This document shows, piece after piece, positions 35,842 to 45,584 of a DNA stretch of 64,000 nt. The stretch lies in NCBI RefSeq assembly GCF_002998925.1, contig NZ_CP027228.1, positions 868,001 to 932,000 on the forward strand. The letters are read 5' to 3'. The translations under genes were made by a program, and so were the position numbers. How positions within the stretch are numbered: position 1 is the stretch's first letter; each line of letters begins with the position of its first letter. The notes beneath the pieces are model-generated. The model had not been told where the DNA came from and made no database searches. It saw only the letters and a program-made list of their open reading frames with translations. The stretch is from Mogibacterium diversum. Its GTDB lineage: Bacteria > Bacillota > Clostridia > Peptostreptococcales > Anaerovoracaceae.

Positions 35842-36051
35842 TTATTTGTCTGCTTCAGACACACTTCGTCTAATCTGAAGTAACAGTATCACCATACTCA
35901 CTGTTAGTAGTATGTGACCGATTCCTGCCATACCTGAGATCAAAGCATTTAGTACAGACGACAGGTTACTTTCTAGAACCTGCATTATACCACGAACTAC
36001 GAGCATTGCGAGGATTGCGTATATTATGGCGGAATTCATATATCGTTTCAA
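35842..36051 (-). CDS. Small two-helix membrane protein
   Basis: The 69-residue frame begins with TTG 36051, with AAGGAG placed 7 nt upstream, and has two hydrophobic segments (residues about 8-24 and 40-60). Its function is not recognised. Small double-helix membrane proteins next to defence or toxin genes are common but diverse. Confidence 0.5.
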   Translation of the reverse strand: MKRYMNSAIIYAILAMLVVRGIMQVLESNLSSVLNALISGMAGIGHILLTVSMVILLLQIRRSVSEADK

Positions 36052-36158
36052 GTAGTTCTCCTTTGTTGAAATAGTTTTAAGACTATATCATCTGGGGGGG
36101 GGTAGGAATGGTAATTGGTTTTGGAAATGAGAACACTTTGTTCAAATTTAACAATCAG

Positions 36159-37124
36159 CTAATCCTCAATTAGTTCATATACCTCCATTACTTTCTTTGA
36201 AACCAAGTATGGATATTCTCTAATAAAATTCATTAAATCATTTTTTGTAATTTTAATAAGATCTTCATCTTCATATGTTCCATATTCCTCATTCTCATAA
36301 AATAACACCGGCTTTACGAGATATTCATCAAACATACCCTTAACTATTTTACAATACTCCTCTACTGGATATTCCTTATCCCCACTCTTACCTGATTTCA
36401 CTTGTGGCAAAAATCTAGTACCATTTTCTCCTATTAACTCACATTCATATACAGCTGTATTGTGTTTCAGACTCTCTGTGTTAACAATGCAATCATATGT
36501 TTTTTGAATATACGTTAAAGCTAATCCTTCCTTTTGCCTGTCAGTTAACATATGCCAAAAAAGCTCATCCGTTATCTTTCTCATTGTATATGGAGTTTCA
36601 TTTGGATGTCTGTGATTCCAAATGTTCATGGTTAATTCAGGAGCAGTCTTAACCTCCATCATAGTTGGTCCAATTCCCATCGCATTAACGATAACGCCAG
36701 GAACATTAATAACATCACCTATATAACACCACTCACCTGTATATATGCTACTTATATCTCGTTCAGAATACCAATCCTTAATATCATAATATTCTTTCAT
36801 TGACTTTTGATTACCTAAAAGGTTCTTTGACACTTTAAATAGATAGTATGAACCATTATGTAAAACCCAAATCAAGTCATCTTTGTCAATTTGACAGAGT
36901 AACCTTAGAGTATAAAGCTGTTCACCAGCTTTTATAAGCGGTCTTATTTCGTTATCAACCATTCCTGCTCTTAAACCAAGATAGCCCCAGCCAGTACCAA
37001 CAAATCCATGCTTTAGAAATTTATCGAATATTTCATTTCGGCATGTATTATATCCAGGCTCTCCATTGCTAATTCCAGGGGTTGATATAGTTGGAACAAA
37101 TTTCATTCTGAATACTCTTGCCAT
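36159..37124 (-). CDS. Hypothetical protein downstream of hsdR, possible modification-reading nuclease
   Basis: The 321-residue protein has no clear full-length family that I know. The N-terminal half has DKDDLIWVLHNGSYYLFKVS and GEWCYIGDVINVPG, strands reminiscent of PUA/EVE-like domains that read modified bases. The C-terminal half has YECELIGENGTRFLPQVKSGKSG, resembling a PD-(D/E)xK core with QVK. GAGG before the ATG and a gap of only 30 bp from hsdR place it in the defence operon. A type IV-like restriction function is inference. Confidence 0.6.
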   Translation of the reverse strand: MARVFRMKFVPTISTPGISNGEPGYNTCRNEIFDKFLKHGFVGTGWGYLGLRAGMVDNEIRPLIKAGEQLYTLRLLCQIDKDDLIWVLHNGSYYLFKVSKNLLGNQKSMKEYYDIKDWYSERDISSIYTGEWCYIGDVINVPGVIVNAMGIGPTMMEVKTAPELTMNIWNHRHPNETPYTMRKITDELFWHMLTDRQKEGLALTYIQKTYDCIVNTESLKHNTAVYECELIGENGTRFLPQVKSGKSGDKEYPVEEYCKIVKGMFDEYLVKPVLFYENEEYGTYEDEDLIKITKNDLMNFIREYPYLVSKKVMEVYELIED

Positions 37125-37154
37125 GAACCAACCTCACTTTTTTTCTTATAAAAT

Positions 37155-40100
37155 CTAGTCTAATTCCTCTTCATCCTCTGTAGAATCCATGCCACCACTA
37201 AGGATGAACTCTCTAAGAAGCTTGTCGGTCTTGATACTAACCTTTGGTGGTATAAGATTCACGCCTTCGATTCTCTCAAAATATTCTTTAGCCTTCGTCT
37301 TATCGACTGTTTGCTTAAGCTCATCGTATCTACCAAACTCATTTAGATTTGAATCATTGAGCTTCAAACTCATAATATCCGCGAGCTTCTGTTCATCAAG
37401 GCCAAGGTTCAGAGCCATTTGGTGAATCTGATCAGTCTTTGCACGTAGCATGTAATCGTTTATGTAATCCCTTAATGTCTTGTCAGGACTGATATTTACA
37501 TCACCTCTCTGAATATCATGAAGGAATAGATAAGCATACTTCTGCTCTTCTTGGGTAAGCATAGCAAACGACTTATTAAGTTCAGATTCTGCTCGTTCAA
37601 CGTCCTCCTCGCTTACATCTTCTGCTCTAAGAAGCTTCAGATACTTGTCAAAACGTGAATTCATATAATCTGAATCGATTACGCCAGTATCCATCTCTGT
37701 TATATAGCTCTCTAGATCATAAGGCGCCATGTCATCAAACGGTGGATTAGGTCCACTTGGATCTATCTCCTTATACCTAAGAACTAATATATCATAAGTA
37801 TTTTTACTAATTGAAACGTAAATTATCTCTCCAGATACTTCATCAGTATATGAGCTCTTATCCCATGTGAAGCCTTGAATTTTTGCTGATTCTAAAAAGA
37901 TATTTAACTGATTAAAGTCTTTTGCAAACTTCTTTCTCGACTCTACATCATCTGGTAATTTCTCGAAATTATCTATTCCAGAATTCGCAAAAATCACGGT
38001 AATACTTTCAAATATTATATTTACCTGTACAAGATTTTCGGTTAGATGCTGAACAAATAATCCTAGCGGCTTATCTCCAGAATACAGCTTTACTGCATCA
38101 CTAATATTCTGATCCATAGTATGTGGCTTTCGATAATATCTAATAGTGCCAAAAGGCTTTTCGTGCCCAAACAGCCTATTTGTACGTGAAAATGCCTGGA
38201 TAATATTCTCATACTTTAGCACCTTATCTAGGTACAGAGTGTTAACCCATTTTGAGTCAAATCCAGTTAACATCTGATCAACGACAATTAGCAAATCAAT
38301 CTGCTTTTCAGGTTCTCTCTCGATCCTCTCATAAGGCTTCTTGTGCGCTAATCGTGCAGCTATATCCTTTTTCATTTTTGCAAATGTAGGGATTGCAAAA
38401 GATTGCTCGTACATCTCGTTATAGTCAGTTATTATCTCTACAAGCCCATCTTCCTTAATGCGGAAATTACCGTTATTATCAATATTCGGATCGAACAGCG
38501 CAGTGACTTTGAGTTTTGGCAACATCTCTTTCATGAGGCGATAATATTTAATTGCCTCATTTATGCTACTTGTAGCAAATATTGCATGGAACTTACCATT
38601 TCTACTTAAGGTGAGCCAGTTATCTGATATGTCTTGAACTACAGCCTTAGTATGAGCTTCTGTCTCATACTGAGTATTAGGAACGTAGTCTTCAATTCCT
38701 TTGATACTTTTACCATTTTCATCTTTATATGACGCCATCTTAACCTTACTAGAGTCCATATAGTAATAGTATATTTTGCTCTTCTCAGGGTTATTAATAG
38801 CCTCTTCCACAGTTTTTGCATTTGCCTTCATAAGTGCAACGGCAGTTCTAACATCCTTATCCTTGAAGGTTAACACCTTGTATGGATCGAAACCTAGGAC
38901 ATTTTTATCTCTAATTCCATCTGCGATACTGTATCTGTGAAGTTCATCTCCAAATACTGTGGTCGTTGTATTCTTCTTTTTCTTATTCTCATCCTGAATT
39001 GGTGTACCCGTAAATCCGAAGAATATCGCCTTTGTAAATGTGTTTTTGATAGTGATCAGCATGTCGCCAAATGTCGAACGATGTGCTTCATCCACGATAA
39101 ATACAAGGCGCTTTTTATTTATCAGCTCAATATCATGAGCATTTAGTCCGCCCTCTTCATCTTTTATATTGCTCATCTTCTGGATAGATGTAACTATAAG
39201 TGTATCTGCAGGAGAGCTACTCTTTAGCTTTGATATGAGAACATTAGTGTTTTCAGTTGCTTGAACGTCTTCGTTCTCATCAGCAAACCCACGGTACTCC
39301 TTAAGCGACTGAGTGCCGAGTTCAATTCTGTCCATAAGGAATATTACTTTATCAGCATCTTTTGAACTCGCTATTAGCTGAGCTGACTTAAAGCTGGTCA
39401 TAGTTTTACCTGAGCCAGTCGTATGCCAGATGTAGCCACCAAGCTGGTTGTCACCCTCCCACTTTGTCTTTGCGACTTTGTCGGAAATGGCATTAGCCGC
39501 AAAATACTGATAACTACGCATAACCTTCAGGACTCCGTCTGAATCATCGGCAACTGTATAAAATCCTATTAACTGATGAGCCATAGGAATAGACAGTAGC
39601 GTGGAAGCTACTTTGTCCCATTCATTGATTGGCTCATTATTAAAGTCTGCCCAATGGAAGTAGTAATCAGGATTGAACTTACCTTCTGGTCCAGGATTTG
39701 CGAAGTATACGGCTTCATTTGGCTCCATTGCTACAAATATCTGAACTAATGAAAATAGTCCTGTAAAGACACCTTCATGTGAGTATTTTTCTATCTGGTG
39801 GTAGGCTTGACTTACTGGTATTCCACTCTTCTTAAGTTCAATATGAATTACAGGCATACCGTTGATAAGAAGCATCAGGTCTCCACGACGATCATTTAGA
39901 ATTTTTGACTTCGTTGGAAACTTAGGCTGCTGTACTATCTGATATCTGCTTTGACCTGCAGCGATTTCTCTTCGATCATAAATTTTAAGACTGACTTCTT
40001 TACCAAAATGAAGTGTGTCATCTGGATTATCTCGAACGATAGAAACACTCTTGCCGTTGATAAAGCCATTTAACTTAAGTGGTGTTCTAAGCGCTTCTAT

Positions 40101-40307
40101 CTGTTCTAATATCTGCTGCATTTCACTATCAGTTAGCGGATAATCATTAAGCCTATCGATATCACGATTATTCTCAAAAAGGATGTTCGCCCAGTTATCT
40201 AGTAAGTCCTTTTCTGTATAGTTCTTAAGGACTTCTTTTTCCCAGCCTTTTTCAGATAGTATTTTTATTAAAGCTTCTTCAAAGTCAGCTTCTTTATTAA
40301 AAATCAT
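37155..40307 (-). CDS. hsdR: Type I restriction enzyme R subunit (HsdR)
   Basis: The 1050-residue protein has a PD-(D/E)xK endonuclease core near residues 155-170 (RRGDLMLLINGMPVIHIELKK). A superfamily 2 translocase follows, with HTTGSGKTMTSFKSAQL (Walker A, near residue 297), VDEAHRSTFGDML and FTGTPI, then the second RecA domain (QAFSRTNRLF). The C-terminus is the helical region that contacts the methylase core. It pumps DNA and cuts when the HsdM-HsdS complex meets unmodified sites. GGAGGAAAACTCT precedes the ATG. hsdS is just upstream, but no hsdM is in the window. Confidence 0.94.
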   Translation of the reverse strand: MIFNKEADFEEALIKILSEKGWEKEVLKNYTEKDLLDNWANILFENNRDIDRLNDYPLTDSEMQQILEQIEALRTPLKLNGFINGKSVSIVRDNPDDTLHFGKEVSLKIYDRREIAAGQSRYQIVQQPKFPTKSKILNDRRGDLMLLINGMPVIHIELKKSGIPVSQAYHQIEKYSHEGVFTGLFSLVQIFVAMEPNEAVYFANPGPEGKFNPDYYFHWADFNNEPINEWDKVASTLLSIPMAHQLIGFYTVADDSDGVLKVMRSYQYFAANAISDKVAKTKWEGDNQLGGYIWHTTGSGKTMTSFKSAQLIASSKDADKVIFLMDRIELGTQSLKEYRGFADENEDVQATENTNVLISKLKSSSPADTLIVTSIQKMSNIKDEEGGLNAHDIELINKKRLVFIVDEAHRSTFGDMLITIKNTFTKAIFFGFTGTPIQDENKKKKNTTTTVFGDELHRYSIADGIRDKNVLGFDPYKVLTFKDKDVRTAVALMKANAKTVEEAINNPEKSKIYYYYMDSSKVKMASYKDENGKSIKGIEDYVPNTQYETEAHTKAVVQDISDNWLTLSRNGKFHAIFATSSINEAIKYYRLMKEMLPKLKVTALFDPNIDNNGNFRIKEDGLVEIITDYNEMYEQSFAIPTFAKMKKDIAARLAHKKPYERIEREPEKQIDLLIVVDQMLTGFDSKWVNTLYLDKVLKYENIIQAFSRTNRLFGHEKPFGTIRYYRKPHTMDQNISDAVKLYSGDKPLGLFVQHLTENLVQVNIIFESITVIFANSGIDNFEKLPDDVESRKKFAKDFNQLNIFLESAKIQGFTWDKSSYTDEVSGEIIYVSISKNTYDILVLRYKEIDPSGPNPPFDDMAPYDLESYITEMDTGVIDSDYMNSRFDKYLKLLRAEDVSEEDVERAESELNKSFAMLTQEEQKYAYLFLHDIQRGDVNISPDKTLRDYINDYMLRAKTDQIHQMALNLGLDEQKLADIMSLKLNDSNLNEFGRYDELKQTVDKTKAKEYFERIEGVNLIPPKVSIKTDKLLREFILSGGMDSTEDEEELD

Positions 40308-40345
40308 AGAGTTTTCCTCCGTATTTTAAAGATTCATGGTTTTTG

Positions 40346-41563
40346 CTATACAAACATCTTCTCAAGGCATGCTTTTTTGAGATTTTTGAGCTTTTCAAGC
40401 TTACGCTGATGAAGGGTGATAAGGTTGTCGAGATTTCGAAAAAACATTCCAATTTTGGTTTGTTCTATTTTTTTATATGGATAATTTATTGGAGTGTTTT
40501 TACCACTCTGTATAGTGTATGTTCCAACTGTACCAATTCCAGCAGATTCATTTATAAAACTCTGAATACCATCAGAGTTAAATGAATAATAAAAAAAATC
40601 ACCATCTAATTTATTTTCATTCTTAAACCAAATTATATTTCCATCTTTGAAATATACTGGCTCCTGGCTTTTTATCAGTAAGGAAACACCTATGGTTCCT
40701 ACACCGGTAACAAGCAAATCGCCTATACTAACTTTTCCACATAAGGCACTGTATTCGTCATATTTTTCTTTTGAAATAAATAATGGTTCCGTAATTTTTT
40801 CATTTTTTTGTTTTGCAACAATATCTCTTGCTCTTAAAAATCTAACTCCAGAACCCATCCAATCAGACTGATGAATACGCTTGACAGATGTAACAGTCAT
40901 TAACTCCCCCAACTTACGCTGTTCCCAAGCTTCAGTAAAACCTTTAAAACGAATCTCTGGTACATCAGCACCATCTTTCGGGAACATTTTTTCGAGCATT
41001 GCCTTTTTGACATTAACTAGCTTGTCATACTTACACTGATGAAGGGTGATAAGGTTGTCGAGGTTATCTAGATATTCTCCGATTAGCCGCTGTTCTTCGG
41101 TGGACGGAATGGAAACTATAGTTTTTCCAACCAACTCTTTATTTAGGTTATTGACCGTGCTCCCTGCGGCAAACATCCTATATTGATTAAGCATTTGCTC
41201 CGTTCCGAGCATATGGCATAGGAACTTCAAATCGAATTTCTTTTGAGTATCTCTTATAAGTAACCAGCCATCATGGATACAGCCATTAATCCCCATTATA
41301 TAAGGTTTTCCAAAACTCATGGAGTTCGAGAGAATCAAATCATTAGGGTATACTTGTCTCGTTTTTGATAGGCCTTCCGGCTTAATTTTTTCTGCTGTTT
41401 TATTAATGTATCTCCCATTTGTAGGCGCATCTCCAATTTTTATCCAATTTAAGCCATTATGTGCATCTGTGATGTAATTTTCTATCGGTCTTGGTGAGCC
41501 ACCACGCTCAATAATAACTAAATTCCCCAACTTACGCTGTTCCCAAGTAATAGTATGATTCAA
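40346..41563 (-). CDS. hsdS: Type I restriction specificity subunit (HsdS)
   Basis: Two target recognition domains, each introduced by a conserved stretch: WEQRKLGNLVIIERGGSP (residue 8) and WEQRKLGELMTVTS (about residue 215). Both are followed by the central helices (LDNLDNLITLHQCKYDKLVNVKKAMLEKMF and its copy at the end). The start at 41563 would be TTG without a clear ribosome site, and the usual 10-15 residue N-terminal lead is lacking. A non-standard start (for example ATT at about 41596) or a truncation is possible. HsdS reads the DNA site for HsdM and HsdR. HsdM is absent; mcrC lies upstream. Confidence 0.9.
   Translation of the reverse strand: MNHTITWEQRKLGNLVIIERGGSPRPIENYITDAHNGLNWIKIGDAPTNGRYINKTAEKIKPEGLSKTRQVYPNDLILSNSMSFGKPYIMGINGCIHDGWLLIRDTQKKFDLKFLCHMLGTEQMLNQYRMFAAGSTVNNLNKELVGKTIVSIPSTEEQRLIGEYLDNLDNLITLHQCKYDKLVNVKKAMLEKMFPKDGADVPEIRFKGFTEAWEQRKLGELMTVTSVKRIHQSDWMGSGVRFLRARDIVAKQKNEKITEPLFISKEKYDEYSALCGKVSIGDLLVTGVGTIGVSLLIKSQEPVYFKDGNIIWFKNENKLDGDFFYYSFNSDGIQSFINESAGIGTVGTYTIQSGKNTPINYPYKKIEQTKIGMFFRNLDNLITLHQRKLEKLKNLKKACLEKMFV
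40404..41538. repeat. Direct repeats bracketing HsdS recognition domains
   Basis: GAAGGGTGATAAGGTTGTCG occurs at 40411-40430 and 41041-41060, 630 bp apart, and AACTTACGCT with flanking bases at 40911 and 41529, 618 bp apart. These lie in the conserved linker and TRD-entry regions and can serve domain shuffling by recombination. Confidence 0.85.
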
Positions 41564-41606
41564 CTGAGGGCTATCAAAATCAGTAACTGTAATTAACTAA
41601 TTGAAG

Positions 41607-42944
41607 TTATACTGTTACTTCGATTGATTTTATAAAGGCCATTTCACTACCCACTATTTGCCTCTTAAACTCCTCATAATCTTTCGACTCACTCGGAACC
41701 TTCAGCCCAAGCTTAGTAATACTAATATCTTTTCTAGCTGACACACCCCCCTCGTACGTCGAGCCTTCATTCATCATCAGGCACTTATTCCCAGAGTCAG
41801 TTGAATCAGGATATAGATAATATCCACGCTTAGAATCAAACCTAAACATATAGGCAAGAACCTGAAGATAGTCCTTATTACCAATGTTATCAATTGGTTT
41901 GTATTTAGCATCTGCGATGACTCTTTCAGTTGGATTCTTCCCTATAAAGTCTGGATATATCAAGCCGATTCCACTAGCGAAAAGCCTTTGAGCTCCACTA
42001 CCTGACTTATTCATTGGGTGGTAGAACATATCGCTGATAAGTGAGTTAATGTACTCCTCCCACAGCCAAGCGCCATCAAATAAAATACCGTATACTTTTC
42101 GTTGTCCAACTCCGAGTTTATGCTTTTGATTCTGAAGAATTAATATACAAAGCCTCTGCAGATCTCTATATTCGTGGTAGTACGCATGACGAATGGTGTT
42201 TTTCCTGTTAGCCTCTAATATAGTTCTTCTATCAGAGGCTTTATATCGAGGCGTGGAATCTACGACGAGTTTTATCTCATCCTTTACGTTATTAAGCAGT
42301 TTGTGACCATAAGACTTGCTCTTTATATGCTCAATCGTATGCCTCACAAGCTCCATGAGATAGTTATCAAAAGAATATTCCCTCTGGTTGTACGCGATAT
42401 CACCTACAAATGGAATATTATTTTTGATATGCCTAGCAATATCAATCGTTCCCCGCACGTTGCCATCATTGTATTTATTGCGTATGTATGTCTTGAATGC
42501 GCCCTTCCTAGCAGCAACCTTGAGATAATGAGGAAACAGGAAAAGCAGCAAATTAAACATCCGCTCTTCCTGATTAGCATTCGTATCGAGACTTATGAAA
42601 TTAGGAAAATCCAGCACCTTTTCTAGTAGGTACTGGAAGAAATAGTCGTTTTCACCACGACTAAACCTCGACTCTATGATAAGACGTTCATCGCCCGAGC
42701 CAAGAAATCCCATGACATTTCCCGTGCAGTACATGTCATTACAGCTTTGTAGAATCATCTGATTCTTGGTTATGTCTTCCGCATCCTTCATTATCTCAGG
42801 GAATACGAACACACCTTCTCGTTCAAGCTGCTCAAGCGTCTTGTCGGAAACGCACGAGGCTATGGATTTTACTTGATAGAATTTCTCTTTTTCACGAGAT
42901 TCATTATCCTTAATTTTCATTGGATTCATCTGCAACACCTTCAT
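41607..42944 (-). CDS. mcrC: 5-methylcytosine-specific restriction subunit McrC
   Basis: The 445-residue protein carries VRGTIDIARHIKNN (residue about 160) and a C-terminal PD-(D/E)xK core, LIYPDFIGKNPTERVIADAKYKP, the McrC nuclease signature. Together with McrB it cuts DNA with modified cytosines, the nuclease subunit of the GTP-driven complex. The frame overlaps the end of mcrB; an ATG at 42929 with AAGGTG upstream may be the true start, so the first few residues are uncertain. Downstream is hsdS. Confidence 0.92.
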   Translation of the reverse strand: MKVLQMNPMKIKDNESREKEKFYQVKSIASCVSDKTLEQLEREGVFVFPEIMKDAEDITKNQMILQSCNDMYCTGNVMGFLGSGDERLIIESRFSRGENDYFFQYLLEKVLDFPNFISLDTNANQEERMFNLLLFLFPHYLKVAARKGAFKTYIRNKYNDGNVRGTIDIARHIKNNIPFVGDIAYNQREYSFDNYLMELVRHTIEHIKSKSYGHKLLNNVKDEIKLVVDSTPRYKASDRRTILEANRKNTIRHAYYHEYRDLQRLCILILQNQKHKLGVGQRKVYGILFDGAWLWEEYINSLISDMFYHPMNKSGSGAQRLFASGIGLIYPDFIGKNPTERVIADAKYKPIDNIGNKDYLQVLAYMFRFDSKRGYYLYPDSTDSGNKCLMMNEGSTYEGGVSARKDISITKLGLKVPSESKDYEEFKRQIVGSEMAFIKSIEVTV

Positions 42945-44484
42945 CTAAGGCAGAATTTCCATAAACTCCAGCGAACCTCTGCATGATCCCCTTTTCATCA
43001 TATAGCCCACGCACATATTCTTGTAATAAAGGGGCAAGGAAGTCTTCCCACAGCTGATTAAAGTCCATATCTTTGAGATTAAGAAAATACGAAGCACCTA
43101 TCTGATAGTTTTCATTTAATCCCTCAGTATTTTTAATCGCTTCATTTAATTTATCCATTCTTTTTTTTGCTTCAGTTCTAATATTAGTATCCGAAAGTGT
43201 ATCGAGCATTTTTTGCGTTGATTTAGCCCCAATCTCAACAAACCTAAATCTTCTTCGCATCGCAAAATCGAAGCTATCTACAGATCTGTCGATATCATTC
43301 ATAGTGCCTATGATATATACATTCTCAGGGATGTAGAACTTCTCATCTGGGTTAACATGCATATTTGAGTACTGGGTTGCCACTTCACCAGCCTGTCCAC
43401 GGTATCCTGGATCGATTGCAAAGAACAACTCACCGAGGATTTTTGAAATTTCTCCACGGTTGATTTCATCGATGATGAAGATGTATTTCTTTAATGGTTC
43501 TTCTTCGACTTTTGCCTTTCGGTTGGCTTTTCCTGTTGCTTTAATGGCTTTGAATAAAGCAAAATCGTATGAGTAGTTCTGCGTGCCGAATTGCTTACCG
43601 AAGAACTTAGTAATATCGCTTACTTTATTGAATTCGAGTCCAGACTCAAGCATCTTTCGTAATTCATCTATATTTAGGCTTAGTTTATTTACTGTTTCAT
43701 TGCCTGGTATTGCAAGATAAATGTGCTTATCATCCATATTGGTGATAGTAAACTTACTGCCTTTTATAGTTTTAAATTCTTCTTCCCCAAACTCAATGTC
43801 TGCAAAGAATTCCTCGAGCGCAGTGCTTGAAGATATTTCTTTCTCCCTTACCTCTTTAGGCTTCTGAGAATCCTCGAAGTTTCGTCTTGCTCTATCTACA
43901 AAGCTTTTAAATATACCGTCTTGTAGCTCAAAACCCATGCTTCCATCTTCATTCATTTTAGGTCTTAAACCTTCAACGAAATCTGAATAATCGTAGCTTG
44001 GATGGAACTGGACAAACTCGACTTGTCTTCTCTGCGCTTCGGTTAAATCAGCCCATTTGTCTGTGTAACCACCACTTATTATGTCTGCGGCTATTTGCTT
44101 AGAAAGATATGTTTTCCCCGTACCAGGTGCCCCTCTAAATACTATATTCTTAGATTTTAGAAGCCATCCTGAATACATTTTAGTCAAAGCAACTTTATCT
44201 TTTGAATTCATGTTTTTATTTGTTTTGTTTTTTGGCGCAATCGTAAAGCCCAGTTTCTTTAAAAATGCTCTTGCAGTACGCGATCCACATCCTAAAGTAG
44301 TAATATCTGGTGTTTGTCCTTCAAGGTACTTAGCTACTGCAATTACATATTTAGGGGGATACCTCTTTCCTTCATCGTTTATAAGATCATATCCAGTACT
44401 TTGATTATTGTGTGGAATACCATGCTGATCAATATACTTTAACGCTTTATTAATATTTATGGTTTTTACAGTTGGAATAGCCAT
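42910..44484 (-). CDS. mcrB: 5-methylcytosine-specific restriction AAA+ GTPase McrB
   Basis: The 524-residue protein has an N-terminal domain of about 90 residues (ALKYIDQHGIPHNNQSTGYDL) different from E. coli McrB and probably binding DNA. An AAA+ motor follows, with Walker A GAPGTGKTYLS, VQFHPSYDYSDFVEGLRP, Walker B IIDEINRGEIS and TMNDIDRSVD, the McrB signature in place of NTxD. It powers McrC cleavage. The first gene of a five-gene minus-strand defence operon (mcrB-mcrC-hsdS-hsdR-hypothetical). Confidence 0.93.
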   Translation of the reverse strand: MAIPTVKTININKALKYIDQHGIPHNNQSTGYDLINDEGKRYPPKYVIAVAKYLEGQTPDITTLGCGSRTARAFLKKLGFTIAPKNKTNKNMNSKDKVALTKMYSGWLLKSKNIVFRGAPGTGKTYLSKQIAADIISGGYTDKWADLTEAQRRQVEFVQFHPSYDYSDFVEGLRPKMNEDGSMGFELQDGIFKSFVDRARRNFEDSQKPKEVREKEISSSTALEEFFADIEFGEEEFKTIKGSKFTITNMDDKHIYLAIPGNETVNKLSLNIDELRKMLESGLEFNKVSDITKFFGKQFGTQNYSYDFALFKAIKATGKANRKAKVEEEPLKKYIFIIDEINRGEISKILGELFFAIDPGYRGQAGEVATQYSNMHVNPDEKFYIPENVYIIGTMNDIDRSVDSFDFAMRRRFRFVEIGAKSTQKMLDTLSDTNIRTEAKKRMDKLNEAIKNTEGLNENYQIGASYFLNLKDMDFNQLWEDFLAPLLQEYVRGLYDEKGIMQRFAGVYGNSALDEGVADESNEN

Positions 44485-44602
44485 CGTTAATCTCCGTTTG
44501 TTCTTTCTCCTTAATCACATGAAAGTTTTTATATAATATATTTGTTTAATTATATTAATATAATTATTCTCACGCAATATATTGTAAATATTTAACTTCT
44601 GA

Positions 44603-45043
44603 AAAAACAGACACTTTCGGTATTTCATAAACAATTTTGGTTATGAGGAAAAATTTCTCGCTCTTCATCCATATATCAAAGTCTTCAGAGATTTAAAAGA
44701 AGAGTACGTAAGATTTAATTCTAGAAATGCTGGTAATACCTTAAAAGCTGCTAAATAAATAGATTCTCTAATACAAAAATACTCAAGAAATGAATATCCG
44801 ATATTCGTTGAATTTGGGAATTTGCTACGTAAATACAAGAATCCCATTATTAACTCATTCATACTGGTGGATAGGATCAGACCAGACGGTATATATAACA
44901 GCCGCCTTTCTAATGATCCAATTTAATCTTTAAATCGCAAAGTAAAAGACCTAAAGCGACTAGGTAGAGGATTTTGAAACTTTGAACACATGAGAAATCG
45001 ATTCCTTTTTGCTACTCGTAAAAATCCAATTTACAAAGGCTAA
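44603..45043 (+). pseudogene. C-terminal relic of an ISL3-family transposase
   Basis: The plus-strand frame reads YEEKFLALHPYIKVFRDLKE, then in-frame TAA stops, then NSRLSNDPI, a TAA, SLNRKVKDLKRLGRGF, a TGA, and FEHMRNRFLFATRKNPIY. The last parts match the C-terminus of ISL3 transposases (NSRLSNGPIEGFN-like, RGFxNFxxxRNRxLWSTRKNP-like). Three stop codons and the missing front make it a dead fragment. The stretch 45044-45584 after it contains a 13-bp hairpin (45073-45103), a 47-codon frame with no ribosome site (45197-45340), and a hairpin at 45414-45431; nothing else is supported. Confidence 0.78.
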
Positions 45044-45072
45044 TTATTAAACCAATGATGTTTTCCCATGCA

Positions 45073-45103
45073 AAATGGATTGGGCAAACTGCCCAATCCA
45101 TTT
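45073..45103. repeat. Perfect hairpin next to the ISL3 relic
   Basis: AAATGGATTGGGC and GCCCAATCCATTT form a 13-bp stem with loop AAACT. It may be the transposase terminator or end structure of the old IS. Confidence 0.7.
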
Positions 45104-45196
45104 ACATTTCGTAAGACCCTAAAACCAGACCCTAAAATTCGCCCCTAACAAACTTTGGCAAACCCTAAAAAACTTTGATGACCCCTATTAAAAGTA

Positions 45197-45340
45197 ATGC
45201 CAACTGATAAAAGTATTGCAGCTTTATACCATAAGATTTCAGAGTTGGATAAACGCACTTCATCTATCCCTACATGGGGAGATGCGGTGGTCTGGGGAGA
45301 GCTGCATAAGTCATCTGAATTTCAGAATTATTGGGATTAG
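45197..45340 (+). CDS. Small frame of 47 codons, doubtful
   Basis: The frame MPTDKSIAALYHKISELDKR... ends in TAG. The first ten residues resemble serine recombinase N-termini of mobile elements (xKSIxALYxRLS), but the rest does not follow the family and there is no ribosome site. It may be a recombinase relic. I would not rely on it. Confidence 0.2.
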   Translation: MPTDKSIAALYHKISELDKRTSSIPTWGDAVVWGELHKSSEFQNYWD

Positions 45341-45584
45341 TGACCAACACGTTTTGTCCTATAACCCCTTAAAGGTTATCAGTTAAACATGATTTCCATA
45401 AATCCCTAATTGAACGCTCCTTTCGGAGCGTGCTTTCTGTGTGTGTCCATCATTCCATCTCAATATGTCCATTAATATCCTTTTGTATAAATGGCATATA
45501 ATCAAGGTTTTTGTTATCGGATCTAGTCTTATTATCCAGTTTATTTCTGTTTATCCGATTTTTTTGCAAGCATGGAACTCCAAT

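Noticed and set aside
44665..44862. 65-codon minus-strand frame after the McrB gene
   Set aside because: The plus strand here reads as an ISL3 transposase relic, which explains the sequence better.
44960..44970. In-frame TGA in the ISL3 relic as Sec
   Set aside because: Other in-frame TAA stops are present and the homologous position is not Cys; it is decay.
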